DNA of 64,000 nt from Rhizoctonia solani. Taxonomy: Eukaryota; Basidiomycota; Agaricomycetes; Cantharellales; Ceratobasidiaceae. Location: assembly GCF_016906535.1 (NCBI RefSeq), contig NC_057373.1:2294001-2358000 (forward strand), read 5' to 3'. The notes beneath the pieces are model-generated. The model made no database searches and was not told where the DNA came from. It saw only the letters and a list, made by a program, of their open reading frames with translations. The translations under genes were made by a program, and so were the position numbers. Positions 30,593 through 41,023 of the stretch are shown here, one piece after another (positions within the stretch are counted from its first letter, which is position 1; every line of letters begins with the position of its first letter).

Positions 30593-33089
30593 GACCTAAT
30601 AATGGAACTTTACTCATTCCCTCAGAACCTTTACCACCACCTCCTAGTTCTATTGCTACTTCTTCCTCTAGATCTATACCCCTAGAAAGAATACCAGAGG
30701 AGTCACCCCATGTAACATTACAAGTCCCACCTACCTTAGAAAGGACTGAGAGACTTAGGAGAGAAGCCACTAGATCTCTAGGACCTAGGCCACCTACTCC
30801 TAGACCCACTGTAGTCCCTTCCACTAGCTCAGAAGAAACCTTACCATCATCCCTAGAGGGAATGCTAGTATTCCTATTGCACAACCTTCAGCTATACCTC
30901 CTTTCAATATACAAGCCCTTGAAGATTACATCAACAATCTTTCAGATGGAAGTATAGATGGCTTAAGTTCTTCTGAATCATCAACTGGAAGAGACCAAGT
31001 AGCCCCAGAACTAATAGCCCCAGCTACTCCTGCTGATTCTATTACTTCTGTCTCAAGTGCTGCTACTCATACCATGCAAATCCCAGTAGCACAGTCTACT
31101 CCCAGGATTAGGAGCCAAGTAGAAGAGGATAATGTTAGGAATATACCTTATAATCCACCTTTAAGCAATGCTGCTAGAAGAGTTAGCCTTGCAGGCCCAA
31201 GTATTCCTCTTAGAGATCCACCTCCACATGCTGACTTTATTAATCGCAGATCTTCCTTGGGAGCAAATCGGCGATCCTCAGGAAGACCAGCTATACCAGC
31301 TGAATCCTTTACCAGAGTATCTACAATCCCAGAAGAGCGCTCCTCTAGACTAGCTGAAAGTGCCCACAGGAGATCTACCTCCTCTCCTGAATCAAGAAGA
31401 ACTCCTCTAAGTATCCATACCAATTTACCTTACTTACAGGAGCAGCCAGCACCAGTTACTAGAGAAGAAGCTAATATGAGTAGGAGAGGAAACTTCTTAG
31501 CCCCTCTACTAGCACCTGTCCCACAACTTCAAGTACCTCCAGCACCACCCATTGACAGGACTAGGTTACCTCCTCATATTGTAGGACGTATGGTCTCCTC
31601 TAGAAGGTTTAGTGAGCTGTTTAATGATCCACCTCCTAGGGATCAACTTAGAGATAGACTAGCTCCCTTAGCTGAAGGAGGAGGAGGAAATGACCCACCA
31701 TATGATAGCGATAATGGAGATTTTGATAACTCTGGTAGAAGAAGGAACAATCCACCTAGAAGAAATGGAGGAGGACCTCCCAACGACCCAGAAGATCCAG
31801 GAAATGAACCATATGCTCAAGCAAATGCAGCTAGAGCTAGACCTTTCAATCCAGCTCCTGTACATTTTGATACTAAGCTGAAACCTGACATAATCCCAGA
31901 GTAGGATGGAGACACTAAGAAGCTGTCGCGCTGGATGACATCCATCAACAACATAGCTGAGTATAGTAGCTACACTAGAATTCAGCTTGGACAGCAGATT
32001 CCTCTCAGGTTCACAGGAAGAGCTCTTAGATGGTTCAATGCATTAGATAAGGACTATAGGCGAATTATAACTGAAGACTGGCCAGCACTTAGGCAAGCTA
32101 TCACTATCCACTTCATGAATAGGACCTTCCTGAACAGAAGCAAGAATGAAGCCATGCGCATCAGGTTCAGGGATAAAGATCATTCAGAAGAGACTCCAGA
32201 AGACTATGTCATCAGGAAGATGGAAGCTCTCACTATTGTCAGTGACTGGACTGACTCTGAATTAATCTTTGAAATCATGAATGGTGCTCCTAAGTCCTGG
32301 ACCACGCATATAGACACCTCAAGAATAGTCACTTGGGAAGACTTCCTTGACAAGATTGCATGGCATGAGGAGGACCTTTTGGGAAAAGATTCTTCTCATA
32401 ACTCTGACATACAGCGTCAACTACACCAGATGCAATCTACTCTCAAGAGACTAGAAGGAAACAGGCACTCTAGGCCAAGTGCGCGCTCACACTTAGCAGG
32501 ATCTAAACCAGTAGGATGGCATCAAAATAATCCTCCACCAAAATACCCTAAGGATGACTCTACAGTATCTAAAGGTAAAACTCCTAAAGACAAGAAAGCT
32601 AGACCTTGTAGACACTGTGGAAGTATGATGCACTGGGATAGAGACTGTAAGCATGCCAAGAAGAACTCCAGATTTGTGCAATCACATATGGCACAAGCAG
32701 ATGATGATGAATGGGAAGCACAGGAAGCTTATGAAGATCTCTGTGATGAAGCCTACCTTGATGAAACAGAATATGACACTGAAGGAGAAGAGTCTGTTTC
32801 TGAGGAAGAGCAGGATTTTCATAAGCCCCTTCAGTCATTAGCTGTCTCTACCTCCAGCGCTAAGCCCAGCTCTGGATCCCAGGAGGAACAGCATGGTCTG
32901 GAGGGGACCACTGTCAGCCAGGGTACTAACTCTGCTGACCAGGGCAGTAAGGAATCTGATTCATCTGTATTTTCTGGATATGTACAACCCAAGCTCCCCA
33001 CTAGGAAGAGCCTTAATAAGAAACTGAAAATGGCTAGTAGTCATACAGCTATTGCAAAAATGGAGAAGAAATCACTCTCAAGCAATTAA
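30574..33089 (+). pseudogene. gag: Gypsy-4 gag, frame-broken, with CCHC knuckle
   Basis: The frame changes near 30860 (from the 30574-30957 segment to the one read at 31074), and an in-frame TAG interrupts at 31902-31904 (IIPE stop DGDTKKLSRWM), probably once a Trp codon. Beyond it (ATG 31935) lies the Gag core (RFTGRALRWFNALDKDYRRI; YVIRKMEALTIVSDWTDSEL) and a CCHC knuckle (CRHCGSMMHWDRDC). The gag stop TAA overlaps the pol ATG as TAATG at 33087-33091. Confidence 0.8.
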
Positions 33090-36000
33090 TGTCAAGACCA
33101 CCAGGAACTGCTTTCTTTGGATCCAAAGCCACCATCATCAAAGGTTGGCTTCAGACAAATAATGGACCTAAGAAGCGCATCACCTTTGACTCAGGATCAG
33201 AGATCACTCTCATTAATGAGTCAATACTTAAAACTCTAGATCCATCACCTAGAGTGCGCATTGGACAAAAACTCAAGTTAATTCAAGTTACTGGGAATAG
33301 TAGCTTATCACAGTATATTTCCCTTCCTATCATCTTTGATACTGAACAAGGATTAGTTAAAATGATTGTAGAAGCCTACATAGTTCCTAACATGAACACA
33401 CCTTTTATCTTAGGAACAGACTTTGCATCTCAGTATCAACTGTCATTAGTTAGGAATGGAGAAGGAACAAGGATAGTTTTTGGGGATACAGGACGTTCTA
33501 TTCCTGTGGAAGAATCAGATTCCAGCCCAAGAATTGACCAACAAGGTAATACCTTTATGGTTGAAGTTGCGCAAGGATTCATCAAGAATTCTGAGAAAAT
33601 CAAGATCTCTAAGAAAGCCTACAAGAAGCAACTTCAACATAGGAAATTACCTCCCAATACTGTCAAAGTAAAAGTCTATGAGACAGTTACTATCCCAGCG
33701 CATACCATCAAGCTCATCAAAGTCAAGACAATATGGAAGGAAGGTCAAGCCTCTGGTTTTATGGATAGATCTTTCAATTCCCATCGACAAGAAGAACATC
33801 TGTTTGCAATAACAGACTGCCTGATAGATAGGAACAATCCTAAGATTCAGGTTTCTAACCTATCAGAACATCCTTTACAATTGCAAGGAGGAGAGATTCT
33901 TGGATATATGCATGATCCCAATGAATACCTTGCAAAGGAAAAGGACATTACTAAGGAAGAAAAAGACAGCATTATCAAGTATGCTACCTTAGTACAAGCC
34001 ATGGTGCAGAGGAAAGCTGAAGAGAAGCCTACTGTGCAAGAAGAGGAATTAATGAAGTCACCTGAAGGAGGACCTAAGACTGCTGAAGTACCTGACCCAG
34101 AACCTGTCCCTTCAGATAGATTTCTTCAAGAAGTTAATTTCTCAGAACATCTCACCCCTAATCAAAGGACTAAACTAGAAAAAGTCTTGCGCAAGCATGA
34201 GTTAGCCTTTGGATTAGATGGTAGACTTGGTACTCATAACACTCAACTGGAAATTAGACTAAGGCCAGGAACTAAAGAAATATCTCTAACCCCTTACCAT
34301 GCTTCTCCAGCTAAAAGAGAAGTCATTGACAAGCAGATTGAGGAATGGCTTAAACTTGGAGTCATTGAGCCATCCAAAAGTGCTTGGGGATTTCCTGTCA
34401 TAGTAGTCTATCGCAACAGTAAACCCAGACTATGTGTGGATTACAGACGTCTCAATGAAGTAGCTGTACCAGATGAGTATCCCTTACCAAAGCAAACTGA
34501 CATTTTGCATGCTTTGGAAGGATCTCAATGGCTTACTACCTTAGATGCGCTAGCTGGTTTCACTCAGCTAACCATCAAGGAGGAAGACAGAGAGAAACTT
34601 GCTTTCAGATGTCACAACGGCCATTGGCAACCTACCAAACTACTCTTTGGATATAGGAATGGACCAGCAGAGTTCCAGCGTGTCATGAATAGGATACTTT
34701 CAAGATTTCTATGGCAATTTGCCCTAGTATATATTGATGACATAGTGATCTATAGTGTTGAGTTTGAAGACCATTGCAATCACTTAGATCAAGTCTTAGG
34801 AGCTATTGAAGAAGCTGAAATCACCCTATCTCCAAAGAAATGTCACATTGGATACCAATCACTACTATTGCTAGGACAGAAGGTATCAAGATTAGGTCTA
34901 TCAACCCATAAGGAAAAAGTTGACGCTATCTTAGAGTTGGAACCCCCTAAAAATGTTCCTACCTTACAGACTTTCCTAGGGATGATGACTTATTTCTCCA
35001 GCTATATTCCCTTCTACTCATGGATTGTAGCGCCTTTGTTTAAGCTTCTCAAGAAAGGAACAGCTTGGTCTTGGGAAGAAAAGGAACAACAAGCGTTTGA
35101 ACTTGCTAAAGAGGCACTTGCATCTGCTCCAGTAATGGCTTATCCTATTATTGGAAAACCTTACAGATTATATACAGATGCATGCGACTATGGCCTTGGA
35201 GGAATATTACAGCAAGTCCAATCAATCAAGATAAAAGACTTAAAAGGGACAAAGGCATACAAGTACTTAAGGGGGGAATATGATAAAGGAAACCCAGTTC
35301 CCAGAATGACAATTCCTGCTTCCAAGCAGAGAGACAACGTGACTGGGGGGGATACATGGGATAAGCAAGACTTTGAAGAAACTGTACAAGTAGAGCGAGT
35401 CATTGCTTATTGGTCAAGGATTCTAAAAGAAGCAGAAAGAAACTACTCCCCAACAGAGCGCAAAGCATTAGCCCTCAAGGAAGCACTTGTGAAATTTCAG
35501 GTATACTTGGAAGGAGCTGAATTTGTTGCTATCACAGATCACGCCGCTCTCACTTGGAGCAAGACTTACAATAATGTCAACAGAAGACTCATGACATGGG
35601 GCCTAGTATTCTCAGCCTACCCAGGAATGCAGATTGTGCACCGCGCAGGAAGGGTACATGACAATGCAGATCCTATCTCAAGACTTAGGAGGAGAACCCC
35701 ATATCATACCAGCCCTCTGGCAGATCAATTGACTCCACTCAAGCTCAATATGGAGGAAGACCCATTAAGAAACCTCTACAAGGAGATAAATGAACGTTTT
35801 GAAGAGAAACTTCTTAGAGTTGCAAGCGCATTCACCCAGAGTTACAAAATTGGAAATAGCCAGAAGCCCATCAAGAAGTGGATACCCACACCGGCAGAAG
35901 CTATATCTTATCAAACAACTACCTCATACTCTGTGGAAATATCAATAAACTCAGAAGAAATCACAAGGTTCATAGAAGCATACAAGAAGGACTCCCATTT

Positions 36001-37501
36001 TAAGCAAGTGATGGAAGAGTTCAAGTCGCACCACAATCCACTCAATCCACCCTTCCATCAATACCAGATTGGAGATAATGGATTGATCTACTTTATAGAT
36101 TCCCAGGAAAAGTATTGGCTATGTGTACCTAGGGATCTACAAGTAGATATTTTGAAGGAAAATCATGATAACCTCAATCAAGGAGCACATGCTGGTTATG
36201 CTAAGACATATCATCGAATTGCTTCTGTTTACTATTGGCCTAAGATGGCTAGAAGCATTCAGAAGTATGTACACACTTGTGATATCTGTCAGAAAGCAGG
36301 ACATCGACGGCATGGACCCAGAGGATTCCTTCAACCTTTACCTATTCCACAGCAACCCTTTGAAGTAGTATCAATGGACTTCATCATGGATCTTCCACCA
36401 AGTAACAACTACAACGCTATCCTAGTTATTGTGGACAAACTAACTAAGTATGGACATTTCATTCCATGTACTACTCAGATAGATGAAGTACAAACAGCGC
36501 AACTGTTCCATGATCACATATGGTGTCACTATGGTTTACCTTGGCAAGTAATCACTGATAGAGATGCTAGATGGACAGGAGCCTTTTGGGGTCACTTAGT
36601 TAGTATGTTAGGAATTCAGCGAGCACTCACCACTGCGCATCATCCTCAGAGTGATGGACAAACAGAGATACTTAATCAAACTACAGAAGTGGCTATTAGA
36701 GTATTCACTAACCCAGCTAAGGACAATTGGAGTAAGCTTCTATCAGGATTTGCGCACTCATACAATACAAGTGTGCATACATCCACACAACAGACACCAG
36801 CCTTCCTACTCCGCGGATTTCAGCCTCTAACATCAGCCGACTTACTGGCTCTCACTTCTGAGAACATTCCAAGACCAGCCCAAGAAAGTCAAACAGCTGA
36901 AGAATTCAAGGAATCCATGGAATTAGCACGATCACTAGCTAAGGACGCTCTCAAAGTAGCTCAGAATTATCAACAGAAATACTATAATTCTGACAAGACA
37001 CATGTTACCTTTGAACCAGGAGATTTAGTCTTAATCAATCCCCATTCCTTAAACTTACTCAAACATCAGTCAGGGAAAGGGAATAAGCTAAATATGCGTT
37101 ATGAAGGACCATTTGAAGTCATGGAAAGCATATCACCAGTAGCATATAGGATAAGATTACCTGCTAGCTATCGCATACACCCAATCATTAACATAGCACA
37201 CTTGGAATCTTACAAGGCATCACCCCCAGAGTTTGGAAGCCGACCCACTCAGAATATACCTAGAGAAGACTTCCAACAGATGCCTGAATATGAGGTGGAA
37301 AGGATAGTAGAAGAAAGGACAATAAAGAAAGGCAACAGGAGAATTAGACAGTACAAAATCTGTTGGCTTGGGTACAGCTCAGAACATGATAGATGGAGGA
37401 CAGAGAAAGAATTAAGGAATGCTCCAGAAGTCATCAAGGAATGGAAGCGAACCTCTGGCTCCACTACCCATCCCAATCACAAGAAGAAGAAGGAGTTCTA
37501 A
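33089..37501 (+). CDS. pol: Gypsy-4 Pol (protease, RT, RNase H, integrase, chromodomain)
   Basis: 1,470 aa without a break. Protease is DSGSE at residues 34-38, RT is YIDDIVIYS (about residue 547) and RNase H is YTDACDYGLGG. RNase H contains an inserted segment of about 65 residues (KDLKGTKAYKYLRGEYDKGN onward) before VIAYWSRIL. The integrase has an HHCC finger (HAGYAKTYHRI to CDICQK) and a DDE core (SMDFIMDLP; ITDRDARWT; GQTEILNQ). The C-terminal chromodomain-like region (EYEVERIVEERTIKKGNRR, CWLGYSSEHDRW) is divergent. The ATG overlaps the gag stop (TAATG), suggesting stop-restart translation. Confidence 0.93.
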   Translation: MSRPPGTAFFGSKATIIKGWLQTNNGPKKRITFDSGSEITLINESILKTLDPSPRVRIGQKLKLIQVTGNSSLSQYISLPIIFDTEQGLVKMIVEAYIVPNMNTPFILGTDFASQYQLSLVRNGEGTRIVFGDTGRSIPVEESDSSPRIDQQGNTFMVEVAQGFIKNSEKIKISKKAYKKQLQHRKLPPNTVKVKVYETVTIPAHTIKLIKVKTIWKEGQASGFMDRSFNSHRQEEHLFAITDCLIDRNNPKIQVSNLSEHPLQLQGGEILGYMHDPNEYLAKEKDITKEEKDSIIKYATLVQAMVQRKAEEKPTVQEEELMKSPEGGPKTAEVPDPEPVPSDRFLQEVNFSEHLTPNQRTKLEKVLRKHELAFGLDGRLGTHNTQLEIRLRPGTKEISLTPYHASPAKREVIDKQIEEWLKLGVIEPSKSAWGFPVIVVYRNSKPRLCVDYRRLNEVAVPDEYPLPKQTDILHALEGSQWLTTLDALAGFTQLTIKEEDREKLAFRCHNGHWQPTKLLFGYRNGPAEFQRVMNRILSRFLWQFALVYIDDIVIYSVEFEDHCNHLDQVLGAIEEAEITLSPKKCHIGYQSLLLLGQKVSRLGLSTHKEKVDAILELEPPKNVPTLQTFLGMMTYFSSYIPFYSWIVAPLFKLLKKGTAWSWEEKEQQAFELAKEALASAPVMAYPIIGKPYRLYTDACDYGLGGILQQVQSIKIKDLKGTKAYKYLRGEYDKGNPVPRMTIPASKQRDNVTGGDTWDKQDFEETVQVERVIAYWSRILKEAERNYSPTERKALALKEALVKFQVYLEGAEFVAITDHAALTWSKTYNNVNRRLMTWGLVFSAYPGMQIVHRAGRVHDNADPISRLRRRTPYHTSPLADQLTPLKLNMEEDPLRNLYKEINERFEEKLLRVASAFTQSYKIGNSQKPIKKWIPTPAEAISYQTTTSYSVEISINSEEITRFIEAYKKDSHFKQVMEEFKSHHNPLNPPFHQYQIGDNGLIYFIDSQEKYWLCVPRDLQVDILKENHDNLNQGAHAGYAKTYHRIASVYYWPKMARSIQKYVHTCDICQKAGHRRHGPRGFLQPLPIPQQPFEVVSMDFIMDLPPSNNYNAILVIVDKLTKYGHFIPCTTQIDEVQTAQLFHDHIWCHYGLPWQVITDRDARWTGAFWGHLVSMLGIQRALTTAHHPQSDGQTEILNQTTEVAIRVFTNPAKDNWSKLLSGFAHSYNTSVHTSTQQTPAFLLRGFQPLTSADLLALTSENIPRPAQESQTAEEFKESMELARSLAKDALKVAQNYQQKYYNSDKTHVTFEPGDLVLINPHSLNLLKHQSGKGNKLNMRYEGPFEVMESISPVAYRIRLPASYRIHPIINIAHLESYKASPPEFGSRPTQNIPREDFQQMPEYEVERIVEERTIKKGNRRIRQYKICWLGYSSEHDRWRTEKELRNAPEVIKEWKRTSGSTTHPNHKKKKEF

Positions 37502-37613
37502 GCTCCACATGGCTTCTCCTATGTACCCACAGGTGTAACTAAACTGGTCATATCCTCCAAGATAGGAAATAACAACCCACTCAACGTCTGAATCTCTAAG
37601 TCAAACCTATCTT

Positions 37614-39047
37614 ATGGAGGATGGATTTTGTATAAATGCTCTCACTAAAACTCTCCCAATCACCATCCCAATCTTACTCAATTGTCCACAAACCATATCT
37701 ACTATGTCCTTTTCCCAAGACTATTATTGCTATCCCATCTTCACCTCCTACAGGAATGACGTGCCTCTCACTCCTGAGCTAGGTATCATTGAAGCTAGTC
37801 ATGTTTGCAATTTGTACTATGTCTATGCTAACCGTCACAATGATCACTACTCCCCCTACTCTGAGAACCACCCTGATCCCCTAGAACGTCGTATTCACGC
37901 CATGCCTGACATTGAGGTTTTCCTTATGGATGAGGACCATCCCCCTCAATGGTTTCTAGGTGTTGACCTCACTCACGCGTTGCACGGGGCTTACACCCAT
38001 GCTCTTTGTGTCTTTGGCAAAGCTGTACAACCCGCTGGATGGAATCGTCGCAAACCCTGGGCCAATTACAACTACGCAACTGAACTTGTCAAGATTGGTT
38101 TTCCGTACATCCCGCGTCCCATTTGTTTCAAGGAGGACATCTATCACTTCCCTGCCGATTCGTTCCACAAGCTCCAGCAACAGGTACATCACAACAACTT
38201 CTACGCGATTTGCCTCAATGCTCTATCCATCATCATCACGGCTACTAAACAAATGGAGTATAGTAATATTGCACATGTTGGGTATATTCGCGGTTCCCCC
38301 GCCTGCGTTTTGGCGCATCGTTTTTGGTGCCGTCTGCATGGTCACCCGGTAGTTGAACACTCCGAAGACGATCTGTCCGACGCAGGTAAGACTTGTAGCA
38401 TAACGCGACATAATCGTACTCAGCTCACCAGGTTATCAATCACAGGATTCCCTGTCAACGGATACGACGGCGACGACAAAGCACTGGGACCGATTACTCC
38501 GCCGCCTGAGAACGTTCCGCCGCCCCACTTGGTGGACTTTGCGGAAGTCCCCTTCGACTACGCCGCCTGGGGACTTCCCCCTCGAGAACCTTCCAAACAA
38601 CCCAAAACAACTCACCTGGGTTACCAGAACGGCGACTCGTTTACGGCTCCGGAGTACGCCCCGTTACACGCCGCCAACGAAGCAGGCAAATTCCCTGCTC
38701 CGGAATACGCCCACAGCCACGAGCTCGACATTGCTGCCCTCACGCAGCAACTCTTGTTGGTTGCAGTCGCACATAGCGTCGAGTCCGTATTCCCGGGGTT
38801 CGGTAACGACTTCGTCGAATCTGTTTGGGAATGGCCGGGAGAACCAAATCCCGTCGTCGACTTGGGACCACCTGAATGGCCCACCGTACCGCAGCAACAT
38901 ACGCCGCCGTTCTCATGGGAAGACCACTGGCACGAGGTTCACGCTCGCGACCTCGAGCTAGGCGACAACCAGGACGTCAACATCGGCGGAGGGCTCGAAA
39001 TCGGCTCTGAACACATCATTCGCCCCCTTCCCGTCGTCTCTAACTGA
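37614..39047 (+). CDS. Extra ORF of gypsy-4 downstream of pol, function unknown
   Basis: 477 aa from ATG 37614, or 447 aa from ATG 37704 (MSFSQDYYCYPIF). It lies between pol and the purine tract, where env-like ORFs sit in some gypsy elements, in the same sense. The N-terminal half looks globular (LGIIEASHVCNLYYVYANRH; PQWFLGVDLTHALHGAYTHA). The C-terminal part is Pro- and acid-rich. I see no signal peptide, transmembrane segment or coiled coil, so it does not look like an envelope protein. Its 3' half is rich in CpG and codons such as GCC, CCG and GAC, unlike the AT-rich gag/pol, so it may be a captured host gene. No known family recognised. Confidence 0.75.
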   Translation: MEDGFCINALTKTLPITIPILLNCPQTISTMSFSQDYYCYPIFTSYRNDVPLTPELGIIEASHVCNLYYVYANRHNDHYSPYSENHPDPLERRIHAMPDIEVFLMDEDHPPQWFLGVDLTHALHGAYTHALCVFGKAVQPAGWNRRKPWANYNYATELVKIGFPYIPRPICFKEDIYHFPADSFHKLQQQVHHNNFYAICLNALSIIITATKQMEYSNIAHVGYIRGSPACVLAHRFWCRLHGHPVVEHSEDDLSDAGKTCSITRHNRTQLTRLSITGFPVNGYDGDDKALGPITPPPENVPPPHLVDFAEVPFDYAAWGLPPREPSKQPKTTHLGYQNGDSFTAPEYAPLHAANEAGKFPAPEYAHSHELDIAALTQQLLLVAVAHSVESVFPGFGNDFVESVWEWPGEPNPVVDLGPPEWPTVPQQHTPPFSWEDHWHEVHARDLELGDNQDVNIGGGLEIGSEHIIRPLPVVSN

Positions 39048-39495
39048 GCTAACAATATGTCTTGCTTGTATATACTACATCCCAACGTTCCCAGCGTCTC
39101 AATTCCTGTATTCTGCAACCACTAATACCTTACTCGCGAATTTGATCCTTTTGACTTGTCTAAATAATCGTCGCTAAGAATTCGACCCTTATTCGTGTGA
39201 ACGTCCCACCACACTTAATACCAATCGATAGCCACGATTCGATAGATATCGATAGCACTTTCAACTAAGTCAAAAGCCTCAGATTTGACCCTGTAATAAT
39301 TACAACAAGTAAATACCCTGCACCAGCTGAAGACTCAGAGCGGGTGACTAAGCCTTAAGCGCCCATGGCTCCGACACCTTAAGACTTAGCAATAAAAAGG
39401 AATCAAATTCCAATTTCAAGGGGTATAATCAATCAGCATCAAACCTTTAATCAGGAAGCCATCTCTGATAGGATAAGTCCAGATTGGGGGGGATA
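39048..39495 (+). other. Gypsy-4 3' untranslated region
   Basis: Non-coding, ending in a GGGGGGGA-type purine tract just before the 3' LTR. Confidence 0.7.
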
Positions 39496-41018
39496 TGTTA
39501 TGGATATGACATTTCTCCTTTAATCTGTACTTATTTTATTAATTACACTAGTAATCTTACAGTAAACAAATGAGATAAAGATGCGAACTAAGGTTTTCAA
39601 GGTCCCTCTATCCAATAGTGACCTTTACAAAACCTACAAAGCTCAGGAATACCCTCAATATGCGATGTCTTTCGCATATATGCTGTTTTCTCACTCATTT
39701 AAATATATATAAATTCAGCTGAGTAGATAAACAGTAACAAGTAATATTTCTCTTGTTTGTAGTATTTATTATTCAAGATTCTATCTTGTGGCTACACACA
39801 GAAATATTCAGGGTCCCCCCTGTCGCATAGACAAGTGCTCCGGCGCTTAATCAGCCCTTAAGCGCCGACGCACTAAATGCGCCTTTTCTCCATCACCCGG
39901 GCATCCCACACTGCCGAATCGCTTGCGCTTAGGTGCGCATGTTTGTGCGCTCCAGAACGCTGGGTCAAACTCCCAAAACGGACAGCATTTGGCTGAGTTA
40001 TGCCCCATTTACTGTAAGTACCCAATGCAGAGGTATCCTACCTTTGGGACTGTTTACTCCAAGGATGAAACACTTAGCCTTGGGACATCTAAGGACCCAC
40101 ACAGGTAAATAATGCCTTGGGGCAAACATTGCCTTGGGACAAATATTAGGATCTGTTGTTTGTTTACTATGTACCAAAGTATTGGCTCCCTCAAGTGTTT
40201 CAGTTGCCACATGTACCTACTGTACCCCCTCTTGGTATCAATCATGTATATACTTGTTTGTGCGCCTTCTCAGGGTATAAAAGGACCCTGTGAAGACGCT
40301 TCTAATGCATCCATTTATCCACTCTTATATATTGACATATACACACAAGCCTTTAACAGCTTATCTGCGCATTTACTTTAGTGATTGACTCACTGTAAAT
40401 AGCATAGGAGGTTATTCGGCGCACTAAGACCATAGGCCAGTCCCAACAGACACAGGGTAACCTATTAGTGTACTTACTGCGACCCTGTGCCCCTTGACTG
40501 TCACAGTTGTTGAGTTCAACATTGAGTATAGTGCGACAATACTGTAAGGATTGTTGTGATTGAGTGATAGTGTTTCAATCCACCATACCCCTTATATTGT
40601 AGATAGCTTTATCTACAATATCTCATAAATCCTAGATATATTTTAGGTAAACCCCATAAGTCTTAAGTCTTACTTAAGCATATATAAGTCCTATACTTAT
40701 TAGGCAAATCCTATAAATCCTGTACATTAGTCAGGTAACCCTCTTACTTAAGGTACTATCCTAGAGACCTTAAGTAAACCTACCCTTAGTCACTTAGGCT
40801 TAAGTAACATTAGTCTAAGGTACTATACATAACCAACCACCTGCACTTCATAGTTGCTAGACTATTTGTTAGGAGTTGTTATTCCTGATAACCTAGCCTA
40901 TATTGTGCATATATTCTGTGCATATATTCTGATTCTTAATACTAGTTCTTAGTTATTCCCATATACATTTTGTATATAGTAATTCTTTCTTACTCCTGTA
41001 CTTACACAACTCTTAACA
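39496..41018 (+). repeat. Gypsy-4 3' LTR
   Basis: 1,523 bp, the partner of 27393-28914. Differences are a few C/T or A/G changes, mostly at CpG, and a 1-bp indel. Confidence 0.92.
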
Positions 41019-41023
41019 TTTAC

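Larger units (their letters stand above)
27393..41018 (+). mobile_element. Gypsy-4: large (13.6 kb) Ty3/gypsy chromovirus with an extra 3' ORF, inserted in gypsy-3 pol
   Basis: The LTRs are 27393-28914 and 39496-41018, and the target duplication TTTAC is at 27388-27392 and 41019-41023. Internal order: PBS, a Pro/Ser-rich upstream ORF (29033), gag segments with two frame changes and an in-frame stop, pol (33089-37501), an extra ORF (37614-39047) and a purine tract (39484-39492). The LTRs differ by only a handful of bases. Pol is intact, but gag is broken. Confidence 0.93.

Noticed and set aside
37614..39047. Calling the extra gypsy-4 ORF an envelope gene.
   Set aside because: Position alone suggests it. 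No signal peptide, transmembrane segment or cleavage-like site is visible.
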